Below, one piece after another: positions 34,078-46,677 of a DNA stretch of 64,000 nt (its first letter is position 1; each line of letters starts with the position of its first letter). The notes under the pieces were generated by a model. That model saw nothing but the letters and a program-made list of their open reading frames with translations, was not told the DNA's origin and did no database searches. Origin of the DNA: Chlorophyllum brunneum (Eukaryota > Basidiomycota > Agaricomycetes > Agaricales > Agaricaceae); assembly GCA_963576785.1 (NCBI GenBank), contig OY756149.1, positions 434,001 to 498,000 on the forward strand, in the 5' to 3' direction. The position numbers and the translations under genes were made by a program.

Positions 34078-35312
34078 TTTGGAATTCCTGATGAGAGGAT
34101 GTGAATACCAGAAGAACTGATGAAAATTCCTGGTCGTCTGGGTTCAAGTTTTATACTCGAAAGTGAGCGGATAAATGCCGGGCGTCCAAGCAATGCATGC
34201 GAGTGAGCTGGCGACTCGAACTTGTTGAATGCATTGGAGACGCCATAGGTTGCTGGAACCTCTTCGGAATGAAAGTCCTCCTTTCCTATGTTGGCAGGTG
34301 ATCGGGGAAATTGAGTCGCCTCTGTTATTGTCGCCGTAAGCGTAACTGGTTTCGCCGGTCGAGAAACATTGTGGGGCAAGTGCCAAGTAGAGATTCCCCG
34401 AAGACGAGAACCGAGAACTGAGATAAATTGATGCCATCAATGCCGTGTGAAAGCAGACCAGCCCTCGGTGGAGCCTGCCAAGTTGAGAATTCGATACAGA
34501 GCTCCAACTTCTTCTTGGAGCCCATGTAGCCTTCCAGCGTCGTAGTTTGGTGGAGACTAAACACCCTCGGAATATTAATAGTATACATCCAGGACGTGGT
34601 CTCTAGCTCTCCGCAAATTCACTGGTTTCGAATCGCCCCCGGCTTTACTGCTCAGAGAATCATCCTGAGCTTTGATGCTCGGGAAAATCTTGTCACAGAA
34701 AGCCATGCTGCTGAGGACGCGACAATACTCTTCGATTGGTACAGCAATTACTCCTATATATTTGCCGAGGACACATGACAAGACGCAGGGCAAACGCTTG
34801 ACATCATAAGAGGTAGTCATGGCACAGAATTCATGCCGACAACGACAGATATCGAGTAAAGTTCGCAAGTACTAAACCAACTCAAACCACTGGGAACGAT
34901 CTACTCACGCCTTTCTTCCGTTTTCGGCATTTGCCCAGGTTGGAGGCACGTGGTCATCGATGATGAATTGTGCCCCGTCTCTCATATCGTAGCCGAGAAA
35001 TCAGGCTAGCCCATAACTAACTTCTTGACAGGGACCGGATTTAATGTCATTTATGATTACCGTGCAAGGCCGTCGTCAAGCCTGCCTCAACTACGGGGCG
35101 TCCAAAATCGAACAACGTGCCTACCCCTCCTGGTTGTGAAAGCCACACCAAGCCCAAACCATATTGTCTCGGTGAGAGCGCCCCGGTGCTTGCAGAAGTG
35201 TGGAACGAAAATAGGGGGCACCGATTGTAACGATCCACGGGGTACGGCACCTGACATCACTCGCTTGCGAAGCGGAAAATAGGCAGTCCATTTGCTCTAT
35301 CCCCATTACGTT
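34078..35312. promoter_or_regulatory. Intergenic region upstream of cbh1
   Basis: 1.2 kb holding the cellobiohydrolase promoter on the left and the 3' UTR of the PL26 gene on the right. Apart from the TATA box I identify no specific element, and I see no gene. Confidence 0.4.
34149..34155 (-). promoter_or_regulatory. TATA box of the cellobiohydrolase gene
   Basis: TATAAAA on the minus strand, about 72-78 bp upstream of the ATG at 34077, a usual spacing for a strongly induced fungal gene with a short 5' UTR. Confidence 0.6.
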
Positions 35313-38300
35313 CTACAGGCAAAATAACTTTTTCCATGTCCTACCGGACTGATACTTGTCCAACCTCACCGAGGACAGTGATAGCTTTTCGGAACCAGCT
35401 ACAGTCGTTTCATCATGGTCCTCGATATTCACCAGGTCGTTTGGTGCTAGCTCAGGTGCGATAGCGAGCACAGCGTATTGGGAAAGAGAAAGTTGGGCAG
35501 CGTCATTCGTCGCCAAGTTTACGATCTAAATTTCGGCAACATCTCGCACTCAGCTCCTCGGTAATATCTGAATGTGAGAGCTTCGTACCTCCATGACAGG
35601 ATTTAGCACATCTGTACCACCGACGGAGACTGCGGGTGGGTATACACCAGTGGTATTTTTATTCAAAAAGCCCCATGCCGCTTGCTCAAGTGCTGGTTGG
35701 CTCAAGCGCTGACCAGCGTAGGCTTGAAGCTTTGCATAAAGCTGCTCAACCATACTGTATGAGAACATGCCATGGGACAGATACGACGAGAACCACACCT
35801 GTTGAAATCCGCCGCTTGAAAATGTTTTCCCATACCTGGCAATCTTTCTGAGATCCGAGCATCAATAGACGTATATGTACCCGATTGAATTTTCCGATGC
35901 TCACTCCGCGTCTGAGGCATTGAAGAGCCGACAGAAGTCCAGCCAAGCTGCGTCAAACTCAGGGACATCGTCGCGAATAACGGACATATCCATGGCTTCC
36001 ATTAAGAACTCTCCACCTCCGAAAAGCATCTCCAAATGATAGCTTTGGGAAAAATGATTAACATTTGCACCCGCTCTAGCACACTCTTGAACTTACGAGC
36101 CAAGTCCTTCCCCACCCTCATCCACCATATGTGCTGTATCCGCATTCCAACCTACGGCACCGCCATTCCCCGTGAACAACCCAAATTTGAAGCTTCCTAT
36201 ATCTCTCTGAACCCACGTTAAATGACAAACCGGGAGTATAGGCGGATAAACGTCACCATGCCAATCTTCATTCGCTCCAACCATTGATTATCCATCTATG
36301 CGCAGGCCCAAGTCAGTACAAGTCTTCATTATATAGTGCCAGAGCGATGACGGACACTTCTCTCCCATTTAGTGAACCAGTTACTGGCCAACGTAGTCCA
36401 ATCAGGTCCAATCCTTAACCGACCGGGTCCCTCAGGCGGTGGTGGGGGTAAAACCTTGCGTAATGGGTCCCATACCATGATTGTCTGGTCAGCTTGAAGC
36501 ATTAAATCCATTATATCACCCATTAACTCGTCCGCTGCATGAATCATAAACATTACCATCCAACCCTTTCAGAGGAAAGAACATACTGGTGAGATAGTAG
36601 AACGGTCTCCTCAGCCAACTCCCAGCAACTCGTACTTCCTTGGCGCCATCTCCCCAATGATTGACATTATGCCTCCCACCAAGTCCAGCAAATGGTCCAG
36701 TGTGATGTGTATCCGTTTCAGAGAGGTGACGTGTGAGTGCGGATGCGATATGGAATATGTCAGCACGACCTGTACGAAAGAAGGAGAGCCACAGCCAGAG
36801 ATCCGTTCCTAGAGAACGGTTGAGTTCATGAACGTGCTCACAAAGACAATAGCACACACACCCAGTTCACCATTGTCCCAGGCGTACCCCCCAACGTCGT
36901 ATCGCCATTCGTGTCTCGTTTGGTCATAGGTATGCATAACATCGCCATAATGCCAGAAACCATAGAATTGCCTCTGGTCAATATCCTATAACTAGGTCAG
37001 AGCTCACGCTTCTCGCAGTAGATGTATTTGGCTTCACCTTAACATAAAAGTCCAGAAGGTGGCTTTTTTCTTTCTCAATTGTCGCGCCTCCACTCCTTGT
37101 TGTGTCAGGTACATTCCAGCGACCACCAAACAGGTTTTTCGATACGTAGAACTCAGGTGTGGAGACGAGTTGAGGAGCACGCGCCTGTGAACCATCAACT
37201 TTGGTATAGTGTGCATAGGACCAAATTCTTACATGAACATCCGCGAGTTTTGCTAAATCAGAGCGACTAGGTGTGGCCGGAAAAAGCTGCAACGTAATTT
37301 CATATGACCTTCCAATCCCGATTGGTGTAGGGTCTGGGTCGCCCACATCTTCATATGCGAGATCGAGCTAGACACGGCATTCAATTTTGGTGGGGGATGC
37401 CTTAAACGCACTCAAACTTACACCGTGAGGGACTGTATCATAGTGTCGCATATCCATAGCTGGCGCCTGAAAAGACGTGAGGACCACTGTCGAGAAACTA
37501 TCCTTCGCATACCTGGGGACTCCAAGCCCAAAGCGTCACATTTGCATTATCGCTCCCAGCGTTTCGTATATCCAGGCTCCTTGGTGCGCCTTGCCAGAAA
37601 TCTGATATTCATCGTGTTGGCCTGTCCAAAGTTATTGAGCCTGCATATTTCTCACCTCGCAATCCGAAGACCACTCCACCGCTGGTAGCGCCTCCCAAAT
37701 ATCCTAACCCAGCAGCCCTCGTTCCATGCCCAGCGTGACCGATCCAATTTGCCTTCGTGCTTGCATTAGTGCGTTTGCTGATGGAGAAGTAGGATGGGGA
37801 GAGCTGGTCAAGGGAATAATCTGACCATACCTACAAGGAAGACCTTCTGAGTCAAATCAGCGTCTGTGGGAGGATGCGCACACATACAGCTAGGTCATCC
37901 AATCCTGCAGTGACGGTTGATGGCCACGTATTCAGAGGTGGAGTTGGCGTTCCGTTGAATTGAGCGTCGAGGACTGGCGCGGTCGCGTCTCGACGAAGAC
38001 CAGAGACGACCCGTATAGGCTCTCCCCAAACACCTATAATTATTGTCAGTCAAAACTCCGCTCCAGAATGAGGGCTTGCATACCAGCTGTTCCAGCATTA
38101 GGCGTATCTGGCTTAGAAGCCGACGCGTTAGGGAAGGGGGAGGATAGGAATCGAACATGTCGGTCATGGAGTTGGTCTGACATCGGTGTAGTGAAAACTA
38201 ATCCAAGGCCCTTGATAAAGTCCTTCGTTTGGTCACCATCGTATATGAAAAAGTGGACCATGCGTAACGTAGTAGCACCCGCAGAGACGTAGAACCGCAG

Positions 38301-39075
38301 AGTGAATGGAAGGAAATCTACATGGTCACTGCCAGCGGTTGCAGTGTATTTCCCTGTCACCTGCTGCATCGTCAGAAAAGCTCGTAAGATAGTTTTGCGA
38401 TCCGCCTACCTTGATTACGGCACGCACAGGACCTTGTTGTTCAACTTGAACGGTGTCAGTTTTGCCAACCATTGCCTGGACTTGGGGTAATTGTGTAGTG
38501 CCATTTTGAGCGAGTGTCAGATCAGGATCTGGGGCATTTTGTACATGAAGAACGAGTGACGCATTTTGCGCCAGGGGTTTCCCGTCTAGGGTGACTGAAG
38601 ACAATAAAGTGGTAGAACCGGGTGCATTGAAATGGACTGCATCGAGGCTCCATGGGTAAGGGTCGTGTAGTCAACAAGAAACAAGTCACCTGAGAATTTG
38701 CCTGTCGATACCGTTACAGTGTCCCCATCATGTGTTACTGAGACAGGTGAAGCTGGTTCAGCCGGGGTCCCAGGAAGGATGGTGAAGTTTTCGGAGTTCG
38801 TCGCAGTGTTTGCCGGTAGCGCATGTCCAGACCATTTAAGACTACCGTCGGGCCAGCTAAGCAACCCTTAGATTCAGCAATGAACGAGGACGATCCGGTA
38901 CTTGCTATGCAAGGGGCCAGCTTTGTACAGGGATACCTGTGGAGGACGCTTGTACCTTCAATGGTGTTGTACGATCGACCTGTCCCTGAGACCAAGGGAT
39001 ACCGAAGGCTGTCCCTGAAGGAGTGAAAGGGGGTGATCCATCAAGCCAATGAATGCTGGCACTTGGTGAAGTCAT
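35313..39075 (-). CDS. PL26-type exo-rhamnogalacturonan lyase (PcRGLX/YetA-like)
   Basis: Many-exon gene for a large carbohydrate-active protein of the PcRGLX/YetA-like fold (N-terminal RIFT barrel, beta-sandwich, alpha/alpha toroid), the fold of family PL26, which cleaves rhamnogalacturonan I from the end. Exons in order show SIHWLDGSPPFTPSGTAFGI, LAYWPDGSLKWSGHALP, HVDFLPFTLRFYVSAGATTL, FIYDGDQTKDFIKGLGL, FGIGRSYEITLQLF-like text, the toroid signature GRADIFHIASALTRHLSETD and HTGPFAGLGGRHNVNHWGDG, and ALEQAAWGFLNKN. The last exon (from about 35523) ends at 35313. The first intron (38857-38905) is GC-AG. I see no signal peptide after the ATG at 39075, so the enzyme may act inside the cell on imported fragments, or a first exon was missed. 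A short out-of-frame upstream ORF starts at 39103 and overlaps the start codon. Confidence 0.8.
38857..38905 (-). other. GC-AG intron
   Basis: 49 nt intron with donor GCAAGT and acceptor CTTAG in the PL26 gene. It joins exon 1 (170 nt) in phase to restore WPLAYWPDGSLKW. Confidence 0.8.
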
Positions 39076-40078
39076 TTCGGCGCTTGAAGGAGCTGAGTAC
39101 CATCCTCGTCGCCGGATATAAAATCCTTTCGTTGAGGATCATGTGTTCTTACGCGGGTGTATCCTTGCATGATAAGAAGGCGTCAATGCTAAATGGCTAG
39201 CGGTCCGTTCAGTGTGAAAACCATATGATTTCCCGACGTGTGGAGCTATGGGTGAGAACCGAGCAAAGCTTCTAAAATCACCCAAACAGCCGCGCAGTGA
39301 GAAACGTATAAGCCTCAGAAGCTCGAAAATGGGCACCGGGTGATATATACAGGGAAATTAAATCAGGAGTAACGAGTGAATGAAACCAGGGTAGAATAGC
39401 ACAAGATCAACAAGCGGGAGTTTTGCAAGGGATTTTCAACGGAGAAGTCTGTCGACGTACTCGGCCCGGCACTCCCACAAATTTGAACGCTCAGCTGCTT
39501 TGGATTTTTCAGCTGCTCTTGGTCGCCCGAACATTGCATAGAGAGGAGGAATCAGAGCAAAATGACTGTCGTAAGCCAAAGTCATCAGTTATTGATCATT
39601 ATGGGTATCAAACACTTCCTCGTGGCTTTCTGCCGGAATTTGTGTCCTGGAACCCCGCGCCTCAGGCCTCGTCGAACAGAAGGATGAAATTTCCTTAAGC
39701 CAGAACCTTTTCTAATGCGGAGGTAGAATCACTGGTCAGAGCAATAAAGACCAAGAACCCGCAGACACACGCGTCCCCAGACATAGCCAACGCGATACAA
39801 AGATCTCAACATGGGGAAGGGAAGGACTAGAAAGGGACCAAAGAACCGGAGGGCTGAGTAACTCGAGGGAAAGTGAACTTCAGCAGGCTAAATACGAAAA
39901 TAGACCCATTTCAAATGACCCAAAAATACACCGGTATGTACTGTGACCAAACGCCGAATCGGGCCGTCGCAGCCTGATGAGGCACACGGGCCGCCCGATC
40001 TGCAGATCCCCGGCAGGCTTTCTCCAAGAGATAACACTTCAGCGACCGTGAGCACATACTTCCATCACTACGCTGGCT
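39076..40078. other. Divergent intergenic region, nothing recognised
   Basis: 1 kb between the PL26 start (leftward) and the Atg27-like start (rightward). The open frame 39423-39698 has no recognisable content. Confidence 0.35.
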
Positions 40079-41150
40079 ATGGGATGCTCTCTCGACTTCC
40101 ATTACACCTACTCTAATGCTTCCCATAACTTGATCTATGACTTATGTCCACTATTCTCCCAGCACCAATCCCTCAGGCATGAAGTAGCTGAAGAGACGCC
40201 ACCAACCCACACAACATATGCCTACGAAATAGCACTAGGGAATGGTATCAAAAAGGACGGAACATTACCCGCGGCCCTCCAGGTGCGTTTAATGACCTCC
40301 ATCTTTTCAGAGGTGCTTACCTTCGGTTCAGTGCCCTTCTGGATCTCTTATCTGCATGACGGTCATCAATCAACGCCCAGATCATCCTTCCGAACCAGCC
40401 AGAATTCTTCAGGTTGTTCCCGCCGCATCAGAAGGTGCCAGGCCAAAATTCCGTATCACGAATACGACCACTGGAGTAGATATCAAGGAACCTCACCTCC
40501 AACTCACCGTGCAAGGATCAAGATACATGACGCAGAAACAAAAAACCGTATTTCATGTTTTCTGCGACAAGGTAGAGCGTCTTGTGTTGAAACATTACGG
40601 TATCAAATCCTTACATCCAGGGATTTAGGACGTAGAGGAAACATCAACACCAAAGCTCGAGCACCTCTACAGATGGAACGGGTCTCATGTCTTCAGCTGG
40701 AAATCTATCTATGGTTGCCCAAAAATCACCATTCTCGACGAACCATCAGAGGCGCCAGATGATGCTGGTAGCCCAGACGAAGCACTACCGCCAGCCGATA
40801 CTGAACCGGAGGAAGAACAACTTGTACCAACCCCTCCCAGAAGCCCCCTCTGGTATTCCACTGCATTGCTACTGTTCCTATTATTGCTGTTTGTCCTCCT
40901 GTCTGTGTGCCAACCCACATCAGCTGACTTCAGAATCTCCACCAGCTTTATTACTGCGTTTCAAGCTTTCCTCCCAACTAGATATAAGCACTATATTCGT
41001 CACCTGAAGATTAAACTCTCTAATAGGCTCTCATATCGATCCGGAGAATACGATTTTCTGCTGGAGGATATCGGAGCAGAAGGCTCGACTACTCATGATC
41101 CTGACGCTCCCATTGATGCACCGTCTCGATACAGAAAATATACATTTTGA
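40079..41150 (+). CDS. Atg27-like type I membrane protein
   Basis: Resembles Atg27 and the mannose-6-phosphate-receptor-homology fold, involved in Atg9 vesicle traffic and autophagy. Visible order: CSLDFHYTYSNASHNLIYDL (lumenal start); an exon ending TLPAALQ with donor GTGCGT; CPSGSLICMTVINQRPDHP; FHVFCDK with donor GTAGAG; HVFSWKSIYGCP; an acidic stalk; one membrane segment near 40845-40910 (STALLLFLLLLFVLLSVC); and a cytosolic tail ending at 41150. The paired cysteines before the stalk fit the family. The 5' end is unsure: no clear signal peptide follows the ATG at 40079, so an upstream exon may be missing. It is convergent with the kinase gene, with only 57 bp between stops. Confidence 0.65.
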
Positions 41151-41207
41151 ATTGTGCTGCCGATATGCAGCCACGCCAAGTCCGATCAAAACGTCGGGTT
41201 ATGTTCG

Positions 41208-43189
41208 TCAACTATGATCCAATAGAAACCCCGTGCTGATTTCCAACAGCCTCAATAGCTCTTTCCTTCTCAGCTGATCCCCCAAATCCGCTGCTTGTGA
41301 AAATGAAGCCCGAAACGAAAGCGGAGATAACAATAGCTTTTCTTGAGCCTCAGACGCCGAGATTTTCCCTGGACCACTGGGTGTGCTTCTCCCAGAATTA
41401 GGAGCTCGGCGAGTAGGAACTCTGGATCTCCCATTTCGTTTGTAAGCCTGTGTCAATCGAATGAGGATGTCGGAAGCAGTCGGCCTGTCATCTGGATCCG
41501 TGAGCCAACAGTCCTGCATCAACTGCCATATCAGCTCCGTCAATCCGCTTTTTGAGAAGGTTGACTGGTCGGGACGGGAGGGTCGTTCCCCTCGGTTGAC
41601 CTTTAAGATAACGGTCTGTTCGCGAAAGACCTCATAGTAAGGTACGTGACCCGTGAAAATCTACGTTCATCACGGTTAATAAGGTGAAACCATGTCGAGT
41701 GACCAAGTAGCTTAACCTCATAACTAACGCCGGCGAAAGCGTAAACATCACTCTCCTTGGTGCTGAAGGGTTCGTTGTAGTCGTCAGGGCTCAGAAGCTC
41801 AGGTGACATCCACCGTATCGTGCCCCCACTCCCACCGCCTGAGTTGGTGGTGGTGAGGGCCAACACTTCGGGGTCACGTATTGTTGATAAGCCGAAGTCG
41901 GCAAGACAAGCTCGCTTGGATGAGTTTACAAGAACGTTAGCCTATCGAGGACAGTCAATCAGTACAACCTGTCATGTCACCCGAAGGGTACGCACGCCCT
42001 TGAGATCTCCGTGCACTACGTTATGCGCATGTAAATACTTGAGGCCTGCTGCAATGTTAATTATCTGATCATTGATGAGTGAAGACACAGGCGAGGTAAG
42101 CACCGAGGCCACTCACCAACGCAGCGCGATCAGCTTCAGGTTCATTTGATAGAAACTCGTCAATATTCCCGTTGCTCATCCAGGGTGATACTAAGCAGAT
42201 CCTGTTATGCGAAGGATGTTGGAGTCGGTATACTCCGTAGAACGGAAGAACATTAGCATGTTGCAAGTGACTCCAGAGTACCGCTTCACAAGAGAACGCC
42301 TATACAATAGGTTTAAACATTCGGGATTCTGGGATCAAGAGTTTCTCACTTTCAATAGTTCGTGTATCTTCGAGTTTCGATACACTCGCATCACCTTAAG
42401 ACATACATCCTGCCCTCCTTTATTACCTCTCCACACTTCTCCAAATTTGCCTGAAGAATACGCGTGTATCGAGCCGTCTGTGTTTTTTTCAATACTGATA
42501 TCCTTCAACACGAAACACTCGGGGTAAAGAGCAGACTTCTTGGACAATCGCTGGACAGCGACTACAAGCTCTTTCTTGAGCCTCGAGCTCCTAACTTGAG
42601 GAGAGTCTAGGAGCTTTCGAGCACGTTACGAGGAATGGGTTGATCCGAAGTAATGAGAAACGTACATTTTGGAGCAAGTCAAGTATGGCTTGTGCCTCGA
42701 GGTCCCGGTATCCGAGTAGCAGTTTATATCGTGACCGGTCCTGAAAGATCTCCAGTAACCTATTGCATACTATCTCGAGGTCCGCGTTTGGCCGATCGTT
42801 GACAGCGTCTGGTTCGGAAGGCTGATGGAGATCGACGTGCAATGTGTCAACTGGGCTGGGCAAGGGCGATTCGTCTTCTGAACTTGATTCGTCCCATTCA
42901 TCACAACTTATACTACTGTCACTCCAATCGCCATCCATGGCGTTGGGAATTTGCCATCTCTGTCCCGCTTGATTTGCTTTCACTCCCTTATTGTCAGGAA
43001 TCGAAAATCTCTAAAATGTCACGTCAGAACAGCCCCAGACCTGGGACGAATAGTCACCGGCACCTCCCGCCCATCCATATTATTTAGAGCTTTTTGATCC
43101 TCTTCAGGAGACAAGTACCGTCGTCTGATCTCATGACAAACCTCATAACACAAAATCTCGAACGTATTGAGGGGAAGTGTTTGCAACAT
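41208..43189 (-). CDS. TKL-like protein kinase
   Basis: Agaricomycete protein kinase of the type expanded in mushrooms. Order: an N-terminal helix MLQTLPLNTFEILCYEVCHE (exon from 43189); an intron with GTGCCG...TTTAG; an acidic Ser/Asp region (SSISCDEWDESSSEDES); a helical linker (LEIVCNRLLEIFQDRSRYKL); a glycine loop SSGKFGEVWRG; the VAIK-like Lys in DVCLKVMRVY; YGVYRLQHPSHNRICLVSPW; the catalytic loop HGDLK (usually HRDLK); the magnesium motif DFGLS; GTIRWMSPELL; ESDVYAFAGVSYE; and DCWLTDPDDRPTASDIL. A Ser/Arg-rich tail follows to 41208. All core catalytic residues appear present. The HGD rather than HRD loop removes the Arg that reads activation-loop phosphorylation. The N-terminal exon could be extended further upstream. 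Confidence 0.8.
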
Positions 43190-45278
43190 TTCTCGGCGCC
43201 TCGCTGCATTAGGTCCCGTATCTACACTGCAACATTATACATGGAGTTACCAAAACACAAACAGCGTACCGAGATCAGGCGTCCTGCCTTTAAACGTAGG
43301 CCCAGTGCAGGGGTCGGGTGGTCTCCGTCTCTCCATTTCATCTGCAACGTCTGAGATAAGGTTGCGTAGTCCCAGTTCTGATAGCTTTGGCAAACTAGGG
43401 GATGGTCCCCTTGCTTTACTGACTCGTTCTGCAGCTAGTAGGCTTGATGTGGGCTGCATGACTAAGGTAATGCACAGACGTACATGGAGGTGTGTGCCCC
43501 AGCAGGTAAGTGCTGACTGCTTCCAGCTCTCTAACATCCATGATTCGGACGTGTTCCCGTACACTAGATTGAATAAAATCCACGGATGGTCTTCATCCCA
43601 GGTCGATGCAGGACAGCTAGATGACTGTGCGATCGTACCAGCGCTAGTTGCTTTCGGTGTGGGTACACTTCCAGGGCCATACTTCGGCAACGTCCGTATC
43701 CATGTCAGTGTCCCAACAAGCATGGATATGCTGAAGCAACAAAAGTTTTTTGGGACAGAGGGCTCTATGGCTGGTCTGTTCGAAACATGGGGGATGGGTC
43801 ACCGCAAGCCATTGCTATTTCTATCCGTACAAAATCTAAGAAGTTGTTCATCAATGATACCTTGTTAAATGGTATGTGCATCGTGGTCCAAAGGGTATGG
43901 GTGAGTTTTGTTCAAAAGGTATTACACATTCAAGCCTTGTCGAGGATTTCTTACTACTACCCCGTACCTACGTCTCCCACGGCCCGCTCCAAACGGAGTA
44001 ACACAGACACACCTCTGGTATTACACATTGTATCCCGCCTTAGCTCTCGAAAGGTAAAAGTTGACCTCTCCCCGCAGAAGTAACTCTTCTGTCTTCATTC
44101 GTGCACCGCTAGTGAATACATAGGAGCTCCGCCAGGAGGTGCGGGTGCCTTGCACTAGCCCTTATGCTCGAGTTGGGGACGCCACAATCCGTCCAGCTAC
44201 CTTACATGAGATTGGACTTGTCCGGACACGTTAGGCGTTGTTTGGGCACAGGTACGGAACAGTGCCATTGGTGGAAAGTGGTTTGAGAAGCCTAGGACAC
44301 CGCCGTGAGAGGTAGATGAAATCGTGATTGCCCAGACTCTGATGTGATATATGGGTACTAATATGGAACAACAAAGATCCCACCGTCGCGAGGATCTCAT
44401 TGATCGTGTTGAGTCACTGTCCCCCTGTATACTCCACTGATGGATCGAACTCATGCATCAGGGCTTCTACTCTAGTGCAATCCCAAGCTGGTGTGATGAA
44501 GATGCTCAACCATGTAACCGAGATGAGCCGGCCGGCATTATCACTCACTTCTCAGTCAGTGCTCTTAGTTTCGGCCTCTTAGACGTCCACACCCCGATCC
44601 CTCGCTTCTGGCCCCTTTACAAGAAATAGGCTGGCTTCGTCTATATGAACTGGCGTCAATATCCAGGGGCTTGAGAGACTTGGTTCTACGGTGCTCCAGA
44701 ATCACGACAGACGAGAGCTTCCATTCGGAAAACATCACAATGTTCTCATCACACTAGGCGCTTTTCCGTGATCAGAAATATCAAGACGTGATTTTGCAGC
44801 CAAGGGTGATATGTGTTGCGCCTTGGTTGTGCCTCATGAAATGGTATAGTATCCAATGGGGAAGGTCCTTGGAAACTGAATGAAGTTCACCCCATGGCGA
44901 ATTAACAGATGGACGGAACCCAACCCGATGAAATTGGGGCGTAGATGTAGCGTCATAAATTTACTTCAAAACCCGAGGGACATGTTAGTGCCGCTCTCTG
45001 GAAATACTACATGTCAAGCGAGAACAATCAAGCTTTATCTGTCGCCCCTCGGCGCGTTAGGGTGGCCTATTCTAGCTCGCTGGAACCTTTCCATCTTTCC
45101 TGGATCGGACATGATCAAACTTCCGCAGTGTTTCACTGCACAGGAAATCTTTGATCCCCATGTCGAAATCGGATATTTCCACCCTATTCTGGCACTAAAT
45201 TCTAGCACTAAGTAATCTCCCACTGATATATATAAATGTCCCGGAGCGGCGAGGATCTATCCTCAATATACCCTCTCC
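43190..45278. other. Intergenic region with unassigned open frames
   Basis: 2.1 kb without a recognised gene. Frames open on both strands overlap at 43167-43868 (+, 233 codons) and 43247-43723 (-, 158 codons). Neither shows a known motif or splice partners, though this is the most gene-like part. The remainder (44.1-45.2 kb) looks non-coding. Confidence 0.35.
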
Positions 45279-46677
45279 ATGTCTACCCCGGTACAACCAA
45301 CGCCTTGTCAGGTGCCATTCCGTAAGCCCAGCAAGCCAAATATCTTCAATTTGCTAATGGTTCTCTACAGTGGCACAGGCATCAACTGCACCGGGGGGTA
45401 GTGTTGTTCTTGCTTTCGACTTACTACAACTCATAGGGGCCGGGAGCCTCGCCTTCATTGTCATGCTGGCTTGGGTCAACCAACGTATCACTCGACTCTC
45501 GACGTGGTACAGCTTCTGTCTTTCCTGGGTCATTTATTCTTTTAGCTACTGTCTTTTATACCTCACCGGACAACAAACCGGTCCGGCGCCTGAGCATACC
45601 CTTTGTGTCGCTCAAAGTGCACTTGTGTATGGGGCCCCTATTTTGTGAGTGTGTGGAGGCTTTTCTTAAATATAGTCAATGGTTTTGATACATCCACCGA
45701 AAGGGTTGCTGGAACAACCCTTTCGTTCGTCATTCACGTAAGAACACCACGATTCTCTCATTCTTGCAGTGGTTTGACATTTTCACATTAGATCTATTTC
45801 AGCATGAGATCCAAGTACTCTTCAAAGCCGCAACCACTCATGAACACCATGGTCAGCAGTTTAAAGTTCTATATGAAAGTAGCTGACTCTTAGCCTAGTT
45901 GCAAATATGCCCTTACGTCGTCTGGGGGGTCACTGTTGGAGCATTCTTCGCTGTAGGTCACGATTTTTTAAAGATTTGATTGAGTATACTCAAAGGACCT
46001 AAACAGTCTTTGATGAGAGATCCTGAAGATTTGACCAGTCGCCGGAATGGAATCTACTGTAGTGCTCATTCCGACCTTTTGTAAGTACCCGTATACCCAG
46101 CCTTTCCAAGGTATTTTATCTCAAGTCCTGGACTTGCAGTCCACGTACGACTGCAACGGTAGTGCTTGTAGTATTAATTATAACCATCGTTTTACAAGGT
46201 ATGTTCCCTGATTATAATCTAAATTCATCTTCCTCATCGTATCTCGAACAGCAATGACATTTTACAACTTAACGGGGAACATGATTATTAGGGATGATCC
46301 ACAAGTATTGATCATGCTCTTCCGTTTATTTCTCTTCAATCTGGGTACTATGATGGGACTGGGGTACGTTACTACCATCGAGTACAAAAATACAACTGAT
46401 AACCGAATACCAGTGTTTGTATTGGAGTTCTATTCCTTACTGATGATGATTCCGTGTTCGAAATTCTCCTGGCTTCATGTAAGTCTTTTACAACCCCTTG
46501 TTGTCATTACGACTGACCAATTCGTCTGAACAGTCCCTGTCATGGTTTTAGCCATCTTTGGGCTACAAGCTGTGAGTAGAGTCTCAAGACGAAATCGTGT
46601 GTTTTAAACTAATTCCATGCGATATATTTTATTAGGATCTTTTTAGTGGTATGTTTAGAGGAAAATATTATCGTTAG
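45279..46677 (+). CDS. Multipass membrane protein, local 7TM-like family, member 1
   Basis: Many-exon gene. Exon 1 (45279-45321, MSTPVQPTPCQVPF) joins by GTAAGC...TACAG to exon 2 (45371-45644), which carries the family block AFDLLQLIGAG, STWYSFCLSWVIYSFSYCLL, YLTGQQTGPAP and LCVAQSALVYGAPIL. Short later exons give AGTTLSFVIH, CPYVVWGVTVGAFFA, SLMRDPEDLTSRRNGIYCSA, TTATVVLVVLIITIVLQ, MLFRLFLFNLGTMMGLG, PVMVLAIFGLQA and the tail DLFSGMFRGKYYR. Seven or so hydrophobic segments are expected, with a conserved cysteine in the outer loop. A receptor-like function is plausible, but I know of no demonstrated role. Three relatives lie within 14 kb. Confidence 0.75.

Noticed and set aside
33457..34104. 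A 215-codon plus-strand frame opposite cellobiohydrolase exon 1.
   Set aside because: Antisense shadow caused by strong codon bias.
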